Shown: positions 1-12,934, counted from the stretch's first letter. The stretch: DNA of 64,000 nucleotides from Lateolabrax maculatus (GCA_031216445.1 CM062219.1:1117501-1181500); one strand, 5' to 3'. The notes: generated by a model from the sequence alone, not told the origin. Program-made: numbers and translations.

Positions 1-71
1 TGTGTGTGTGTGTGTGTCTCTGTGTGTGGGTCGGTGTGTGTGTGTGTGTCTCTGTGTGTGTGTGTGTGTGT

Positions 72-103
<32 letters not shown>

Positions 104-150
104 CTCTGTGTGTGTGTGTGTGTGTGTCTCTGTGTGTGTGTGTGTGTGAG
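1..150. repeat. (TG)n microsatellite, interrupted
   Basis: A TG dinucleotide run with periodic TCTC interruptions fills the first 150 bases and continues off the left edge. The open frames across it are cysteine/valine-rich artefacts of the dinucleotide. Confidence 0.97.
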
Positions 151-254
151 CAGTCCTCTCCCAGTGTCTCGTCCGCAGGTCTGCGCAGTTTGAAATCTGC
201 TCTGGTGACCGAAGAGGAGCTTTTATTTCAACGCTTTGTTGCTCAAAAAGGTCC

Positions 255-332
255 CTGCAGGATCAGGTCTGCAGGCTGCAGGATCAGGTCTGCAGGCTGC
301 AGGATCAGGTCTGCAGGCTGCAGGATCAGGTC
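255..332. repeat. 21-bp minisatellite, about 3.7 copies
   Basis: A unit built from GCAGGCTGCAGG followed by ATCAGGTCT repeats with almost no variation. A run of about 15 C follows at 360-374. The array is short and looks recently expanded. Confidence 0.9.
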
Positions 333-479
333 CCCGTTCAGCTGCAGGACCGGAGACAGCCCCCCCCCCCCCCCAAAGAGTAATGACACATAAATAACTG
401 TTTATTGTTTTAATAAAACGATACTAATCTTAACATCTGAGAAGCTGAAACCAGGAAATCTTTCTACGGGAAACAATCA

Positions 480-600
480 CTTCATTTTTCTCCTTCTCTC
501 CTCTCCTCTCCTCCTAGTCTCTCCACCTCACCTCGTCTCCCCTCCTTGTCTCCTGTCCTTATCTCCTCTCCTCTCCCCCTCCTCTCCCTCTTCATCACAC
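480..600. repeat. Pyrimidine-rich tract
   Basis: The plus strand is dominated by CTCCTCTCC-type runs. The minus-strand open frame across it (482-739) is an arginine/glutamate-rich compositional artefact. Confidence 0.7.
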
Positions 601-833
601 CACAGAACTGTTTTATAAACTCTTTGTGCGTTTTGTCTGTAAAGTAATGAAAGCTGTCAGATAAACAGAGTAAAGGTAGAAATATTTCTGTACCAGAATA
701 AAGTGAGTTTAAATAGTCGAGTCTGGAGGACCAACTCATTATCTGTCAATGGACTAATTGATTAATCCACTGTTTTTAATTTAATCTAATTTTATTTGAC
801 TGAGCTGACGCCTCCATGTGGATTAAATCCAGC

Positions 834-1007
834 AAACCCCCGACAACTAACCTGTAACCCCCGACAACTAACCTGTAACCCCCGACAACTAACCTGTAAC
901 CCCCGACAACTAACCTGTAACCCCCGACAACTAACCTGTAACCCCCGACAACTAACCTGTAACCCCCGACAACTAACCTGTAACCCCCGACAACTAACCT
1001 GTAACCG
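834..1007. repeat. 21-bp minisatellite, about 8 copies
   Basis: Eight near-identical head-to-tail units containing CCCCCGACAACTAACCTGTA. The homogeneity suggests recent expansion. Because 21 is a multiple of 3, each frame gives a seven-residue protein repeat, which explains the repetitive open frames on both strands. Confidence 0.95.
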
Positions 1008-1010
1008 CTG

Positions 1011-1180
1011 ACTGTCATGATGAGGACACAAAGACACGGGGAGCACGGAGAAAGGACCCAATCACAGAGACAAGGGGGGGGGGGGCACAAGGGCAGAGCA
1101 AACGAGACCTAAACACCAGACAGATGTGCAGGGAAACTGAGACACAAGAGAAACGCAGCAGGAATCACAGCCAGGCCGAC
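1011..1180 (-). repeat. Dispersed repeat, antisense to the one near 23,190-23,590
   Basis: The words GGGCAGAGCAAACGAGACCT and CAAACACCAGACAG, and the motif ATCACAGCCAGGC, are reverse complements of words found in the same order near 23,190-23,280. This copy also has a G homopolymer (about 1075-1085) where the other has a C homopolymer. It is a truncated member of one interspersed family. The class (SINE or nonautonomous DNA element) was not determined. Confidence 0.7.
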
Positions 1181-1321
1181 ACCAACCCTTCCCCACCTCT
1201 AACCCTCCATCAGTCTGAGATCACGGAGTTACTTCAGCCAGCAGACGCCTAATTGGTGTGAAACGTCGTCTTTCTGCTGTCAGCCTTTGAGATGAGCCGC
1301 CCTTTAACTTGACAGGAGATG

Positions 1322-1570
1322 ACCTGAGCTCCAGGCTCAAGGCTCCAGGCTCCAGGCTCAAACCTCCAGGCTCAAACCTCAAGGCTCCAGGCTCAAACCT
1401 CCAGGCTCAAGGCTCAAGGCTCCAGGCTCAAACCTCCAGGCTCAAGGCTCCAGGCTCCAGGCTCAAACCTCAAGGCTCCAGGCTCAAACCTCCAGGCTCA
1501 AGGCTCCAGGCTCCGGGCTCCAGGCTCCAGGCTCAAACCTCAAGGCTGAAGGCTCCAGGCTCAAGGCTCA
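1322..1570. repeat. Degenerate CTCCAGG/CTCAAGG array
   Basis: About 250 bp built from 7-bp-like words (CTCCAGG, CTCAAGG, CTCAAAC) in irregular order. This is a short-period minisatellite with higher-order shuffling. Confidence 0.9.
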
Positions 1571-1694
1571 TATATTTGTCATTTTACAACACAGGGTTGC
1601 AAAACACAAACCTAGAAGGTATATACAGATAATGTCATTTATTAATTACAATAAAAACAATACATGTATTTTTCACCTGAGTGAAGGTGAATGG

Positions 1695-1880
1695 TGAACT
1701 CGTCTCCTTTCCTTCCTTTTTGTCTCTTTGTCTTCTTTTTTCCTCTGCCCTCCTCTTGGTCCTTTCCTTTTCTCCTATCCTTGTCTCCTTGTTTCTTCGT
1801 CTCCTCTCCTCATCCCCTTTTCTCCTGCCCTCCCCTCCTCTCTCCTCCCCTCCTCCCCTCCTCCCCTCCTCTTCAACACA
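1695..1880. repeat. Long polypyrimidine tract
   Basis: Nearly uninterrupted C/T on the plus strand (TCCTCTCC, CTCCCCTCC words). Several overlapping open frames here encode only serine/leucine/proline/phenylalanine and are compositional artefacts. The tract has the mirror-like composition able to form triplex DNA. Confidence 0.8.
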
Positions 1881-3090
1881 CCAATCTCGTCTTTTGTTCG
1901 TCTCTATTTATCGAGATTCTCTGAGTTTTTTTCTCGGCTCTCTGCTCTGCTTGACAATTACCCACAATACACTTGTGACTCTTCTCTCGCTCACAGATCA
2001 ATTCCTCAGGAGCCGCCAACACAAACCGAGAATAATATAAATATCAACCTGATTCGTGTAAAAGCTCATTTCATTTCATTTCGTCAACAAGACTTTCCCA
2101 CCTGAGTCAAACCTTTCGGCTCCTGTCCTTCCTGTTCCTTCCTTTCTTCTCCTCCTCTCCTCTCCTTTCACTTTGATCGCAGTCATTAAATGAAGGGAAG
2201 GTGTTTCTCATTTCCTCTTCCCACCTGAGTGGAACCCTGCAGCTGCTCTGTATAAAACCTCATTAAACACAAATAAAACAACAGATCTGCCTCGCTGCAG
2301 AAACGCATCTGAAGGACAAATGTGTTATTTTGGATCCATATTGACGTTCTACATGCAGCGTGAGTGTGTTCACCTTTCAGCCTCTGCAGGGGCCGTGTGT
2401 GTGATCATGAAACCCCTCTGTGAGAGAAATGCCACTTGTTATCTTCCTCTAATGTAAAGCGCCGCTTCGGTCGGCCTCACAAATGAGACGACGTGAGAAT
2501 CTCAACTGGTGGCGAAATAAGACGAGAGAGGATTGCAGCACCACGTCGCTGGTGACCGTCTCAGAGCAATTTGCTGAGATAATGAGTTTCAAAATCTCTA
2601 AGATGGACTTTGTGTAGAGAGAGGGAGAAGAAAAACGAAGCTGCGTAAGAGAGAGAATTGAAGATTATGGCATGAAGGACTGCATGTTGTGTTTGAGGAG
2701 ACTCTTTTCCTCAGGTTCTCTTCTGCTCACTAATGAAATTTTATTTGGGATCTGACCTCTGGAACTTGTTTGGGATCACACCATCAATAAGGTGGGACAT
2801 ATGAGAGCTACACTGCCCAATCCTCCCATAATGACTCCTTCCTGCACCCTACACCCTTCTCCTCCTGGAGTTTTTCTGTTTTAGTGGTGCGCACCTGTCT
2901 GCACCTAAAGGTGTTGTGATTGATGCTATCAGACAGGTGGAGGAGATGTGTCCAGCAGGCGACTCATTCTGCGGTGCTGAAGAAGACAAAAAGCGCGCCA
3001 GTTGTGTCCTCCAGGGAAAAGGAGGCTGCTTATGTCAGCTGTCTTTGTAATAGGACAGCCTTGTTGCTCTCTTATCAAGGCCGGTGTCTG
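1881..3090. other. Intergenic, nothing recognised
   Basis: I see no exon with credible splice sites, no RNA gene and no obvious repeat family. A (GT)n microsatellite follows at about 3094-3138. Confidence 0.6.

Positions 3091-3093
<3 letters not shown>

Positions 3094-3138
<45 letters not shown>
3094..3138. repeat. (GT)n microsatellite
   Basis: About 22 uninterrupted GT dinucleotides. Confidence 0.97.
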
Positions 3139-3139
<1 letters not shown>

Positions 3140-3325
3140 GTGGGGGGATAATGGTGGCTGCAGAGCTTCACATCAAACTGCATACGATCTCAACAAGTTG
3201 CAGATGGTTACGACAGCCTGTTTGTTGGGTTGTAGCTCATTAGGACTTGGTCTTATTGTTGGCTACAGTACTGCCTGCTTGTAGCCTGAGAGGCGAAACC
3301 TAGGGCAGCATAAAGCCTCCAAATC

Positions 3326-3560
3326 CTTTTTTTAAAAAATATATATTGGTTTATTTAACAGGGACATGCACATTAATAAACATTTTTAATCTGTAGTCCC
3401 TGGACAGATGTTACAAAGGTTTTAAAAACAGTAAAAAATTAAAATTACAAAAGTTATTGAGATAATTTATAAGCCGTGAGAACAATGATACATATATATA
3501 TATATATAATATGTTACTAATGTTAGTAAAAAACATTATACTACATAGTCAGATACTATT
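3326..3560. repeat. Fish interspersed repeat (TTTATTTAACAGGGACATGC type)
   Basis: The phrase TTTATTTAACAGGGACATGC followed by CACATTAATAAAC, an A-rich stretch and a (TA)n run at 3493-3508 matches a pattern I know as a common dispersed element in fish genomes. I infer a decayed transposon copy and do not assign a class. Confidence 0.5.
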
Positions 3561-6500
3561 TAAAAAATGCAACACAGAGGATCATAATTCAAGACAGACA
3601 AAGCAATGAAATGGGGGGTATTAATGTTAATAGAAAAATTGACTGAAGAAGTTGACATTGTGCTGCGTTATTAAATACTAACTGCAACGTGCAAAACAGA
3701 AACACATTGCAATCAAGAAGGTCCTTAAACCTGCGTTCTCTCTAACAACCAGCAGGGGGCGACTCCACTGGCTGCTAACAGAAGTCTGATTGTACTGATT
3801 TATTACCTCAGGAAACATTTTCCTAATGTCAGTCGCTAGTTTCAAGTCTTCTTCAGTACAGCAGGATGTTCTTTTAGTAAATTATGGTCCTGTTTAGAGG
3901 AAAATAGACGATAAAGCAGCGTATGCTTTAGGGCGGGGCTGCAGCGTGGTTGTCACTACCACAGCGACCTGTTAATCAGGATAGAGGCAGCGCTACCCTC
4001 TCGTCCAAATAACTGCACTCCTGACTCCAAAAAAGACAAATCACGACAGCCAAAATGCCGAACTTGCAGCTTCAAAGCGGATATTCACAAACTAGTGGGT
4101 GCATCACAGGGGCAGCGTCCACTTCTTTATACAGTCTTCGATTGAAATGTGTAAAGCTCATTGCTGAGTGCAGAGGACTGATATTGTACAATTCTGCAAA
4201 ACCCTGAATAATATTCAATACCAAAGTTTTTTAAACAGGGTTAGGGCTAAAGAGCCAGATATTTACCTCAGGAGGTGGTGGAGACCAAAAACAGAGCTAT
4301 AAGAATATTGGACTCACATCCATCAGGTGACACAAACCCGACTCCGAAACTGCTGGATGTGGAAATAAGTTTAACAAATCAACTTGTGATGTGATGATAC
4401 ATCAATGTTGTGTTAGAAACGACAGGGTAATGTAATTAAAACACAAAAACGTGAACATTACCTGCAGGTCTGTGACAGGAAACAAACTCTAATCTCCTGA
4501 TTAGAAGTCGGACATGGAGGGCACACGACTTCCTGCAATGGCACTGAACTTTGCCATCGGACGTGGTTCATGAAGTGCACGATATGAACATAATTTCTAC
4601 AGGGATACTGGGCTGGAAGCTGGAGATAACAGTTAAAACTCACGTGGACATGAGCGATAAAGCTCTCCACCTGAGTGTCAGTGGAGATTCGACTCTTCTC
4701 CCTGGTCATCTTGTCTAATATTAGCTGTCCTGCTTTTTATTTCCTCATGTGACCTTTAAAACTGATTCACCACAGTGTTTTTTTAATCAAACGGATGATG
4801 CAGAAGCTTCACGGCCTGCAGTATGTTTGGATCCTCTGAGGTACTGGAACAATATTAACTGGGCTGTGAGTTTATGATGCTCACTGGAGACTTTAGGGAT
4901 AAAATAGGCTTTGGTTAAAAGACTCTTGTGTGCCTTCAAGCGCTGAATGATAGCAGCTCTTGGGTGGCACATAGCCCTGATCCAGGACTATTAAAATCCT
5001 GCTGTGCCTCTCTTCTCTGGCATTCAGTCCTCATGAATTAAAAAAAAGCTGATTGTGGCACATGGAGCATAGAGGTAAGGTTCTGTCCGTACAGACTCAG
5101 AGATCATCAGCCCGCCGCTGGCTTGATTGTTCGTGTTCACAGGTGGGAGCAGTTCATTTTGGCTTAAACCCCCTTCAGACTGGATTTATTTCTCTAGAGA
5201 AGGTGGGTGATTTTAACATAACCTGCGCTGGTCAGAAACAACATCAGAGATAATGACCTCCTCTGAACCACATTTACCTGAGTTATGACTCTGAGAAGGA
5301 GGCAGATTTTTTGGACGGAAATTCACCTCCTGCAGTATCTCGACGCCCCCTGGGGAGGCTTCTGTCTTTGTCCTGCTGCAAGTCCTTATTTCTGTTACAG
5401 ACCAGATCCTGCCATGTCACCAGATGGTTAAAATGCTGTCTGGAAGTTAATTGCTGAATCATTCCCCGCCTTCTCCTGTCATGTTAATCCTGTCCAAATG
5501 TGGCTTTAAATGTAGTTTGCTAACTAGTCGCTTAACTTATCTTTCCGCTGCTGTTGCAAAGGAAGTTGTGATTTAGTTACTTTACTGATTTGTTTCAAAC
5601 ACGTTTTCCTTCCATCCTGTCAGATTGTATTTTCACCTTTTTTGCAGTCTTGCCTTAATTAGTGCCAGAAACAGGTGGGTTCCCTCAGAAAGCAAAAACA
5701 GGACTGAACCCACATTTACATGTAAGTTACATGTAAGTGAACATACATCCGAAAGCAACACTTTGTACACTTTGAGTTCATGCAGACAATGTAATATGTG
5801 AAATTGCTGTGCTGCCAGTAGCCATGAGTAATTACCACACTACCAGGTTCATTGTCTAACTTCTACTGTCAACAGCTCCAGCAGTGCGGTTCAGTGGTCA
5901 TTATTTCTTTCAAACACATGAATGCACCACAAACATCAGATACTCAACTGCATTACCATATAACATGTCCGACTTTCAGTGTGTGTCAAAAAATGTAGTG
6001 GAGTAAAAGTATTAAGTAGCAAAGAATTAAAATATCCAAGTAAAGTACAAGTACCTCCAAATTGTACTTATTACAGAACTTGAATGTCCTTCCCACCAGT
6101 GCTCATCTAAAAGATGAGTTCTTGGTGGTCGGTCTGCTGTCAGGGCACGACAACAATCTGCTTCACATCATGGAGGATTTAATTTTACAGGAGCCCACTC
6201 ATCCATCTCTCTGGGGCAATCAGCTGCACTACTGTAAACACATCAGGCAGTGAAACCATCTGCAGCCGCCCTAAATGGGATAAAACACAACAACATAATT
6301 GAGAAAGTAGCTCATCGTGTCACATGAAGTCCAGGTCCTTTTCTACTCATCAGTCATGAAAGCTTTCACACATCATTCCTGCTGCGTTTTGCTTTCATCT
6401 GGACGGCTGAGAGTGTTTGTTAGCCAGCTGCCCTCCACCGAAGACCCACACAGAGCGGGAAGAGAGAAAGGTAAAGGTCTAAAGAAGCCGGCTGCCCGTC

Positions 6501-6640
6501 CCGTCCGTCCACACAGCTACCTGTCTGACACTCTGGCCTCTGGAAAAGGGCCTGAACGCATCAGCGAGGCACCATCTGTCTCTGCAAAGGTTCTGTCCTG
6601 ACGTCAGCACCCTCCATAACCAGCCATGCCCGACCCTCCA
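3561..6640. other. Intergenic, nothing recognised
   Basis: This is AT-rich unique-looking sequence. The open frames are below 100 residues, lack splice-site support and resemble no family I recognise. AGTAAAAGTA-type words near 6000-6060 are a remnant of the dispersed repeat described for 15,826-16,320. Confidence 0.6.
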
Positions 6641-6650
6641 ACCTGCCACA

Positions 6651-6694
6651 CACACACACACACACACACACACCCACACACACACACACACACA
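6651..6694. repeat. (CA)n microsatellite
   Basis: A CA run with one CCCA interruption. A T homopolymer of about 15 follows near 6890-6904. Confidence 0.97.
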
Positions 6695-6904
6695 CCAGCA
6701 CCACAAACCCTGGTAGCCATCGCGTAGACTCTGACATTGACTATATTTACATGTGCTGTATACATGTCCACAGAACGCTGCTGAAACCAGGAGAATATCA
6801 GCACATCACACATAATAAAACAACTTTAATTCTAACCAGGTTTGGAACTGTTTCACCATAAATGCATCACAACTTTCGGCTACTGGTGTTTTTTTTTTTT
6901 TTTT

Positions 6905-8680
6905 AATTGTTTTATTGTCAGACAGCCGGTGTCCGCCCCTGTGGCATTTTATATCCCACTTTGGTGTCATCAGCCTAATTCAGTCTGGTTTCTTTAATTC
7001 ACATACGAACAGAAATGTGAAACATTTGTGGTATCTGGTGGAGTTATCTGCTGAGGATGAATGCGCTGTGGTATTGGCAGGATGGTCATCCTGGAAAGCC
7101 AAAAAGAGTGTTTCATCCTGTGCTCTTCCATGTGTTCGCTGTCAGAAATACTCTCCAAAGCAATAAGTATTGAACATGATATGGGGGGTCGGTGTGATCA
7201 GTATGAACCAGGGAACCAGGGAATAAAAGCGTTTCTGCGTCGTCATTAAAACACACAGGTCGACTCCTTCACTGCGTTACAAACACGGAATACTTTAAGG
7301 ATAAAGTAATTGTTGGTTTTAGTCTCTTTGAATGTTTCTCAAACGTTTTCATGGCAACGGCGGAGCCCCCCCCATTCTTATTAATAGCGTTGATGAGAGT
7401 AATCATGCAATATGGCTGCTAATGAATGATCAAGCTCCCTGTAATTATGTGCTGTAATCCCTCGCCCACTTTACTCACCTCAACTTTAATAATGTAGAGC
7501 AGCCCCCCCCACACACACACTCCTTATTCTTCCTCCCTTTTCCAGTTCTTCTTCTCTACATCCTCTTCAGAGAACAACCAACGCTGGCTTTTGCCTCGAA
7601 TTGTACGGTTTCTTCTATTTGTTGTATTGGAAAGCTTCAAAAAGAAGCCGCAGTGAACTCTGGCTGCCAAAAAAATGTTGTCGTTGTGCCATATAAATCA
7701 TCATAAAGGTTTTCTGTGACCACGATCATATGTGCACAAAGAGAAATTAATTTCTATCAGGTCTATTGGACTGGATTCTTTTCATAGTTCAGTGCAAATA
7801 CAGTGAGTGAATGCTGCGTAGTGACACAGTTATTCTCAGGCCTTGAGTCCGTCTATTTACCTGCATGTGTATTGTGTAGTGAAGGATTTTCCTTTGTCTG
7901 TCTGGTTTGCTCCCTTAGGCCCAACGGTGAATAGAGGCCATTCAGGACAAAGTCTTTCCTGTTCAGCTCGTTATAAATAAATGTTCTACCTTTTGATTGC
8001 AGTTGGTGCAGTGTCGTAACTACTGTACAACTAGTGTTCATTACTGCGTCGGAACAAAAATGTGCTGCGATCACACCCAACCCAGCTGGCTCGGGCCTTT
8101 TCTGTGTACAATTTGCTCTCTTCATGTCACGTACGTGGATGCCACAGAGTTCCCTATAGTTTATGTTCCACCATATTTCAGGCTGATAACGTGATTAATT
8201 ATTGTGTATTTACATTTCTGTTTACTTCTCTAGCCTCTAAGGAGGCTGACTGAGTCTGTTTTCATGGTAAACGGGAGCAGCGTGTCCTAATGATGATTAA
8301 TATACTATACTATACGACATTGTAAGTGAAAGCTTTACAATATTAGAGTGCAGTTGTGAAAGAGTGGCCACGTGTGTCCTTCATGTCCAGTGTAACAGTA
8401 GACAAACTGGGCACAAGATGTTCTGATCAGTGCACCATATGAATCAATAGTCTGTATTAGTCTAATATAGCCTAATTACAGTCCATTGTTTGGCACTTGC
8501 AAAGCAGAGTAAAGGCACCAACACAGTCCCGTAAGTACACAGATGCAGCGCAAGCGCGAGGTGCAATTAGTTTGAAAAATAGGAGAAATTTCTAAACTCA
8601 CAAGGGAAAACTTTATCCATCAGTTTATCGAATAACTCACTGGACAGGGACAGGACTAGGATGAAAAACTGGAATCTGTA
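6905..8680. other. Intergenic, possible conserved noncoding block
   Basis: No gene is recognised. The part at about 7375-7505 has low repeat content and homeobox-like TAAT cores (CTGCTAATGAATGATC, TGTAATTATGTGCTGTAAT), a texture often seen in vertebrate conserved noncoding elements. That is inference only. Confidence 0.3.
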
Positions 8681-8689
8681 AAGTAACTG

Positions 8690-8815
8690 AAGTTGTCAGA
8701 CAAATATAGTGGAGTAAAAAGTACAATATTTGCCTCTGAGATTTGTACAAGGAGAAAGCTGCATGAAATAGTACTTTGAATTTGTACTTATAGTGCTTGA
8801 GTACTTAGTCAACCA
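8690..8815 (-). repeat. Fish AGTAAAAGTAC-family repeat fragment
   Basis: The order GTAACTGAAGTTGTCAGACA, GTGGAGTAAAAAGTACAATA, then GAGTACTTAGTCA is the reverse orientation of the family recurring through the window. Confidence 0.65.
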
Positions 8816-9774
8816 TCCAGTAGGTTTTGACCTAGTTTTGTTTTTTTGTGCCACTGGCAACTGTTGCCACAGTTTTTAAAGGAAGAAATTAGCTAATTTT
8901 TTACTGTTGACGTCTGCAAAACGGCTGTGACCAGCAAACTGTGGTTTGTTCGGAACCAGGAATCTTTCATGCCTTTCCACCTCGAGTCCGTAGTATTTCA
9001 TACTCACTTATACTCCGTATAATGCCTTCTTCTCAAAATAGCCGACCACTTTAAACAGTCCCCATGGGCAGAGTGCATGACAGACATACCACAAATTAAA
9101 ATGAGCGACACGTACACTAAAGTAGTTTATCATATTACAGAAATCCTTATAAGTATTGCCCTTTTAGTTTTAGAGTTTTGATTGACACTGTCACATATTA
9201 ATGTCTGTAATGGCTCACTCTGCATCGAGGGACCTTCAGTCTGTGCCAGTAGGGGAGCAGCACTTAATTCAGGTGGAGAGGGAACGTAAGTGCCAGCTGA
9301 CTGTTTAAAGATGGCCTGCAGGGATGGATGCTCTTTAACTCCCAGGATTTTAAGTGCTGTTTCTGCAAGGCGACTAAATTTGGATGCAAATGTCAGATTA
9401 GCAGAACTGAGCTGTTACACCGCGTCTTATAATTCTCTCTAAAAGTACATAATAAAAAGCAAAATGCAATGTTTTGATGTTTTGTGTGAGTCTACACATG
9501 AAATGTTTTCATGCAGTTTTATTGAATTTAACTGAATTTCATGAGAGTTGTAAAGAGCCCGGCAGGTGTCGCACAAAAAACAAAAAAGCAATAAAACAAA
9601 TTGGTGCACTTAGGCTCTTGAGTTCATAATATGTGTGGGCAAAGTACCAATTCATGCCAGCAAATGAATAATTACTGTACACAGAGTACTAATTTGTGGT
9701 CTCAGATTAATAATTAGTGCACACTAATTGCTGCCAAATTACTCTCAAATGACAACAGGAACTGAAGTTTCAGT

Positions 9775-10110
9775 TTGCCATTGTTGCTTGTGGCTGCAGC
9801 TACAGGTTGGTGATGCACAAAAACCCACAAGGAGGTGAGGCTGTGTTGTGAAGAATTGAAAAATCAATTTAAATCAATATCTTTATTTTTAATCTGTGAA
9901 TGACCTTGTGCTTTAAGATAATTGTCATTGATAAGTTTTTTTCTTATGGATTTAGGAGATTGGAGCCCTTTAACAAATGTCCTCCACTGCCCTTGTGTGA
10001 CCCTGATGGCTGATGAGTAATGACGTCTTCTCCAGATAAAATACTGCATCACAGCAGCAACAAAGGTTAATAGAAGCTTTTTTTTTTTTTTTACAGAAAC
10101 GAAAGATTGC
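9775..10110 (+). repeat. Diverged repeat, copy 1 (partner at 11,750-12,120)
   Basis: Three words recur in the same order in both blocks: CTACAGGTTGGTGA versus CTGCAGGTTGGTGA, CACAAAAACCCACAAGGA versus CACAAAAATCCACAAGGA, and GCAGCAACAAAGGTTAATA versus GCAGCAAAGGTTAATA. I infer two copies of an old dispersed or duplicated segment. No open frame is shared. Confidence 0.55.
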
Positions 10111-10119
10111 TGCGGTGTT

Positions 10120-11750
10120 ATCATTGAATATCTGCTGAAAATAAATTAAAGTATCCAGATGTTTGTAACAATGGCCTGAACTGGAGTATCGGACTTTCTT
10201 TTAAAAAACACATATCTTTAGTTTAAAAATGCAGTTATCATTATCACCAGTGAGTGGACCTTGAGCTGAAATGATGTTGTCACACAGTATAAGTATACAG
10301 TATCAAATGTCAGCATCCTTTTTCAAGGATTTCAAGGCAATCTGGCTGGTAGTAGTTGAGTTTAAAGTGTTGGATTGATGGACAGATGGTCTCCTTTCGA
10401 ATCACACGGTCCATTTTACAGCAAACGTGCTCCAGATGGCCCCAATATTACATGAAACCAAAGCTACAGTGCGTTTTACGACTTTGAAGCCAAATTATTA
10501 GGACTGCCGCGAGTGCTTATTCTGTTTATTCCCCCCAATGCATCAGTGGAGGGACACAGTTCATATCAGAGTGGTGACATGGCAGTGACCTCCTGCCAGT
10601 CTCATCACTGCATACGTGCACATCATTTCTGTGTGGGTATTCATTAAAAAAGGCAGCTGTTTGGCAATACAGGCTCGGTGCTAAAATACACCAACGGACC
10701 AAATTTGCATGACATCCTTCTCCAACTGGTGCCAATTATCCTGTAACACAACCTGCTGTGGAGATTAAATTCCATCTGTTCACAAGTTGGTGTTCACAAT
10801 TACATTGTCAAGGTACAGAGGAGCTTTTCTCTGTTTTAAATTTGAGTTCTGTCTCATTTCCCTTTCGTTGTTTGAATAAATCCTGGTGTTTCACACTGAA
10901 TGAAATGCAAATAAGATGCATGTGGAGTTTGGTGCAAAGGAATTTTGTAGACTTTGACTGTGTGTTCTTCTCATCTAGTAACAAACTGTTTGAACAAACA
11001 ATGTAAAACAAATTCTAGCAAATAACAAATCCGCATAAAATTGGTTATTGTATCTTTCATAATAATGGTTGTTTCCTTTGTAGATACCTGACACTGATTT
11101 TATAATTTATTTGCATCAGTTTAATTCTAGTGTCTTTTAGGGGAATATTAACTGTAAATCGATAAATGATATTAACTGAAAAATTAAGTTGGAGTACCTT
11201 TTATTCAGCCCTGAGTAGTGCCTGCAGGTATTCCTTTCAGGCGGCATTCAGCACCAACAACCATTATCAATACGGTAGGGCAGCCAGTATACTGCATGTG
11301 CTTGAGAGGCAAAACTCAGGGAGCAAAAAGTCTGCAAACACTTGCTGCTTTTAGTTAATCTCATTTTTGAGCACATGGTCCTTATAACATACCATACTGA
11401 TACAGTGTGTGATATGTCAAGAGTCTCATCTGAAGTCTTCAGATCCAGATGCTGCCGTTCTCACAAAGACTTTTTTAAACAATGTTGAAAGTGTTGCGCT
11501 CATGTTTCCGATGTCAATAAATTGATTTCCATCAAAGACACATCTCCCTTCTAAATTTCCACATGGTTTCAGTTAAATAGCACTCGTCCTGATGAAGTCG
11601 CAACCTTTATGTTACATAAACAAGAAGTACTGATAGATTTGGAAAAATGCTGTTTAAAGGAAAAGTCTAGTGTTATTCCATGTTTCTTGTTGTCAACAAA
11701 CCCCATGAGAAGACCTCAGAGGTCTTGAACCTTTCTATATATTTTTTCTT
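10120..11750. other. Intergenic, nothing recognised
   Basis: AT-rich sequence without exon-like structure. The short open frames at 10,526-10,735, 10,758-11,011 and 11,166-11,354 lack splice sites or recognisable motifs. Confidence 0.6.
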
Positions 11751-12120
11751 CGATTTTCAGCTGCAGGTTGGTGAGCTGTCAACTGTCAAGAGAGGCACAA
11801 AAATCCACAAGGATGTAAGGGATTATGGGATTATCACACAGCTGGAGAGTTGTAAAGAATCAGAGCCAAATGTCATGATTCTGTTGTATGTTCCTTTACA
11901 TTCAAGTCAGTATGTTTCAATAATTCACTTAAAGCTGTCATTGACTTTGTGCTTTATTATCCTTTTTAGATCAAAGATCACAGAAATTATTACTATTTTT
12001 AATATGGATTTTCAAGATTAGTGCCCAGAGGACCGAGGGATGAGAAATCAATTACTCTCAAGATATTTTAATGCGTCACAACGGCAGCAAAGGTTAATAA
12101 CATCTGTAGACAAATAGAAG
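11750..12120 (+). repeat. Diverged repeat, copy 2 (partner at 9775-10,110)
   Basis: Collinear with the first copy through the shared words CAGGTTGGTGA, CACAAGGA, TTTGTGCTTTA and CAGCAAAGGTTAATA. The 113-codon open frame over 11,680-12,021 lies in this repeat and is not supported as a gene. Confidence 0.55.
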
Positions 12121-12189
12121 GAATCAAAGGTGCTCTGCTGTTTCTCATTCAGTGGACAGACCTGTAATTTCAGGGGGGTAATTGATTAC

Positions 12190-12315
12190 TGCAAGTCCAA
12201 AATCAGTTCCTAAGTCCAACAAGTCCCAAATCGAGTCCCAGGTAAAGAACAACAAATACCGAGCAGGGTCCCAAATCAAGTCCAACAAGTCCTAACTCAA
12301 GTCCCAAGTCAGAAC
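12190..12315. repeat. Degenerate CAAGTCC minisatellite, part 1
   Basis: Imperfect repetitions of CAAGTCC(C)AA and AACAAGTCC with variable spacing. It appears to be the same family as the array at 12,935-13,325, separated by about 600 bp of non-repeat sequence. Confidence 0.8.
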
Positions 12316-12934
12316 AAGATATATGAGCCTTATGATACACAGACGATACATGTTAGTGAGATCGATTCATTGAGGGTTATTGGGATTACAATATCACCAG
12401 ACTCACGCCTCAACTACAAAACTGTGTAACTCATATTTTCTCCAAAACGTGCTCCAATAATAACAGGCCAGCCTGTACTTCCATCCCGGGAACAGATCTC
12501 TTCCCTGTCTCCTTGGTTACCATGACAGCAGCATATCAAGAGATGCAGAGAGTGCTAAAATAAGAGACCAATTATTCAGACAGATGCTGATACAGTAGAT
12601 GTTTGTCCTCCTCTTCCTGACTGTTCTGATGCTGCATGCTGATAACTAATGCGATGCTTCACCCAGTGTGACCCCAGACGGCCGGGCACAGTAATCCTGC
12701 CCAGAGGCAGCACCGAGTCTTTCTGCCTCAGCACCTATATTTATATGGGAGTCACCTGTTCAAGCAAGGAGAAATTACTGCAATTTAGCAATAAACGTCT
12801 ACACAGCGAAAAAAACACCTCTTCATTCATCATTCATCACCCTGACCTTCTGACTTCCTGTGGCCGGTGCTTTCCATTCAGATAATTCTGCTTACTCGTG
12901 TCCCCGCTCCTCCAAAACTGATTCCAGTCCTTTA

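Noticed and set aside
834..1007. Telomere-like CTAACC words
   Set aside because: The unit is 21 bp and contains CCCCCGACAA; it is not TTAGGG-based interstitial telomere.
1681..2105. Overlapping plus-strand frames of up to 125 codons
   Set aside because: Low-complexity translation of a polypyrimidine tract in more than one frame.
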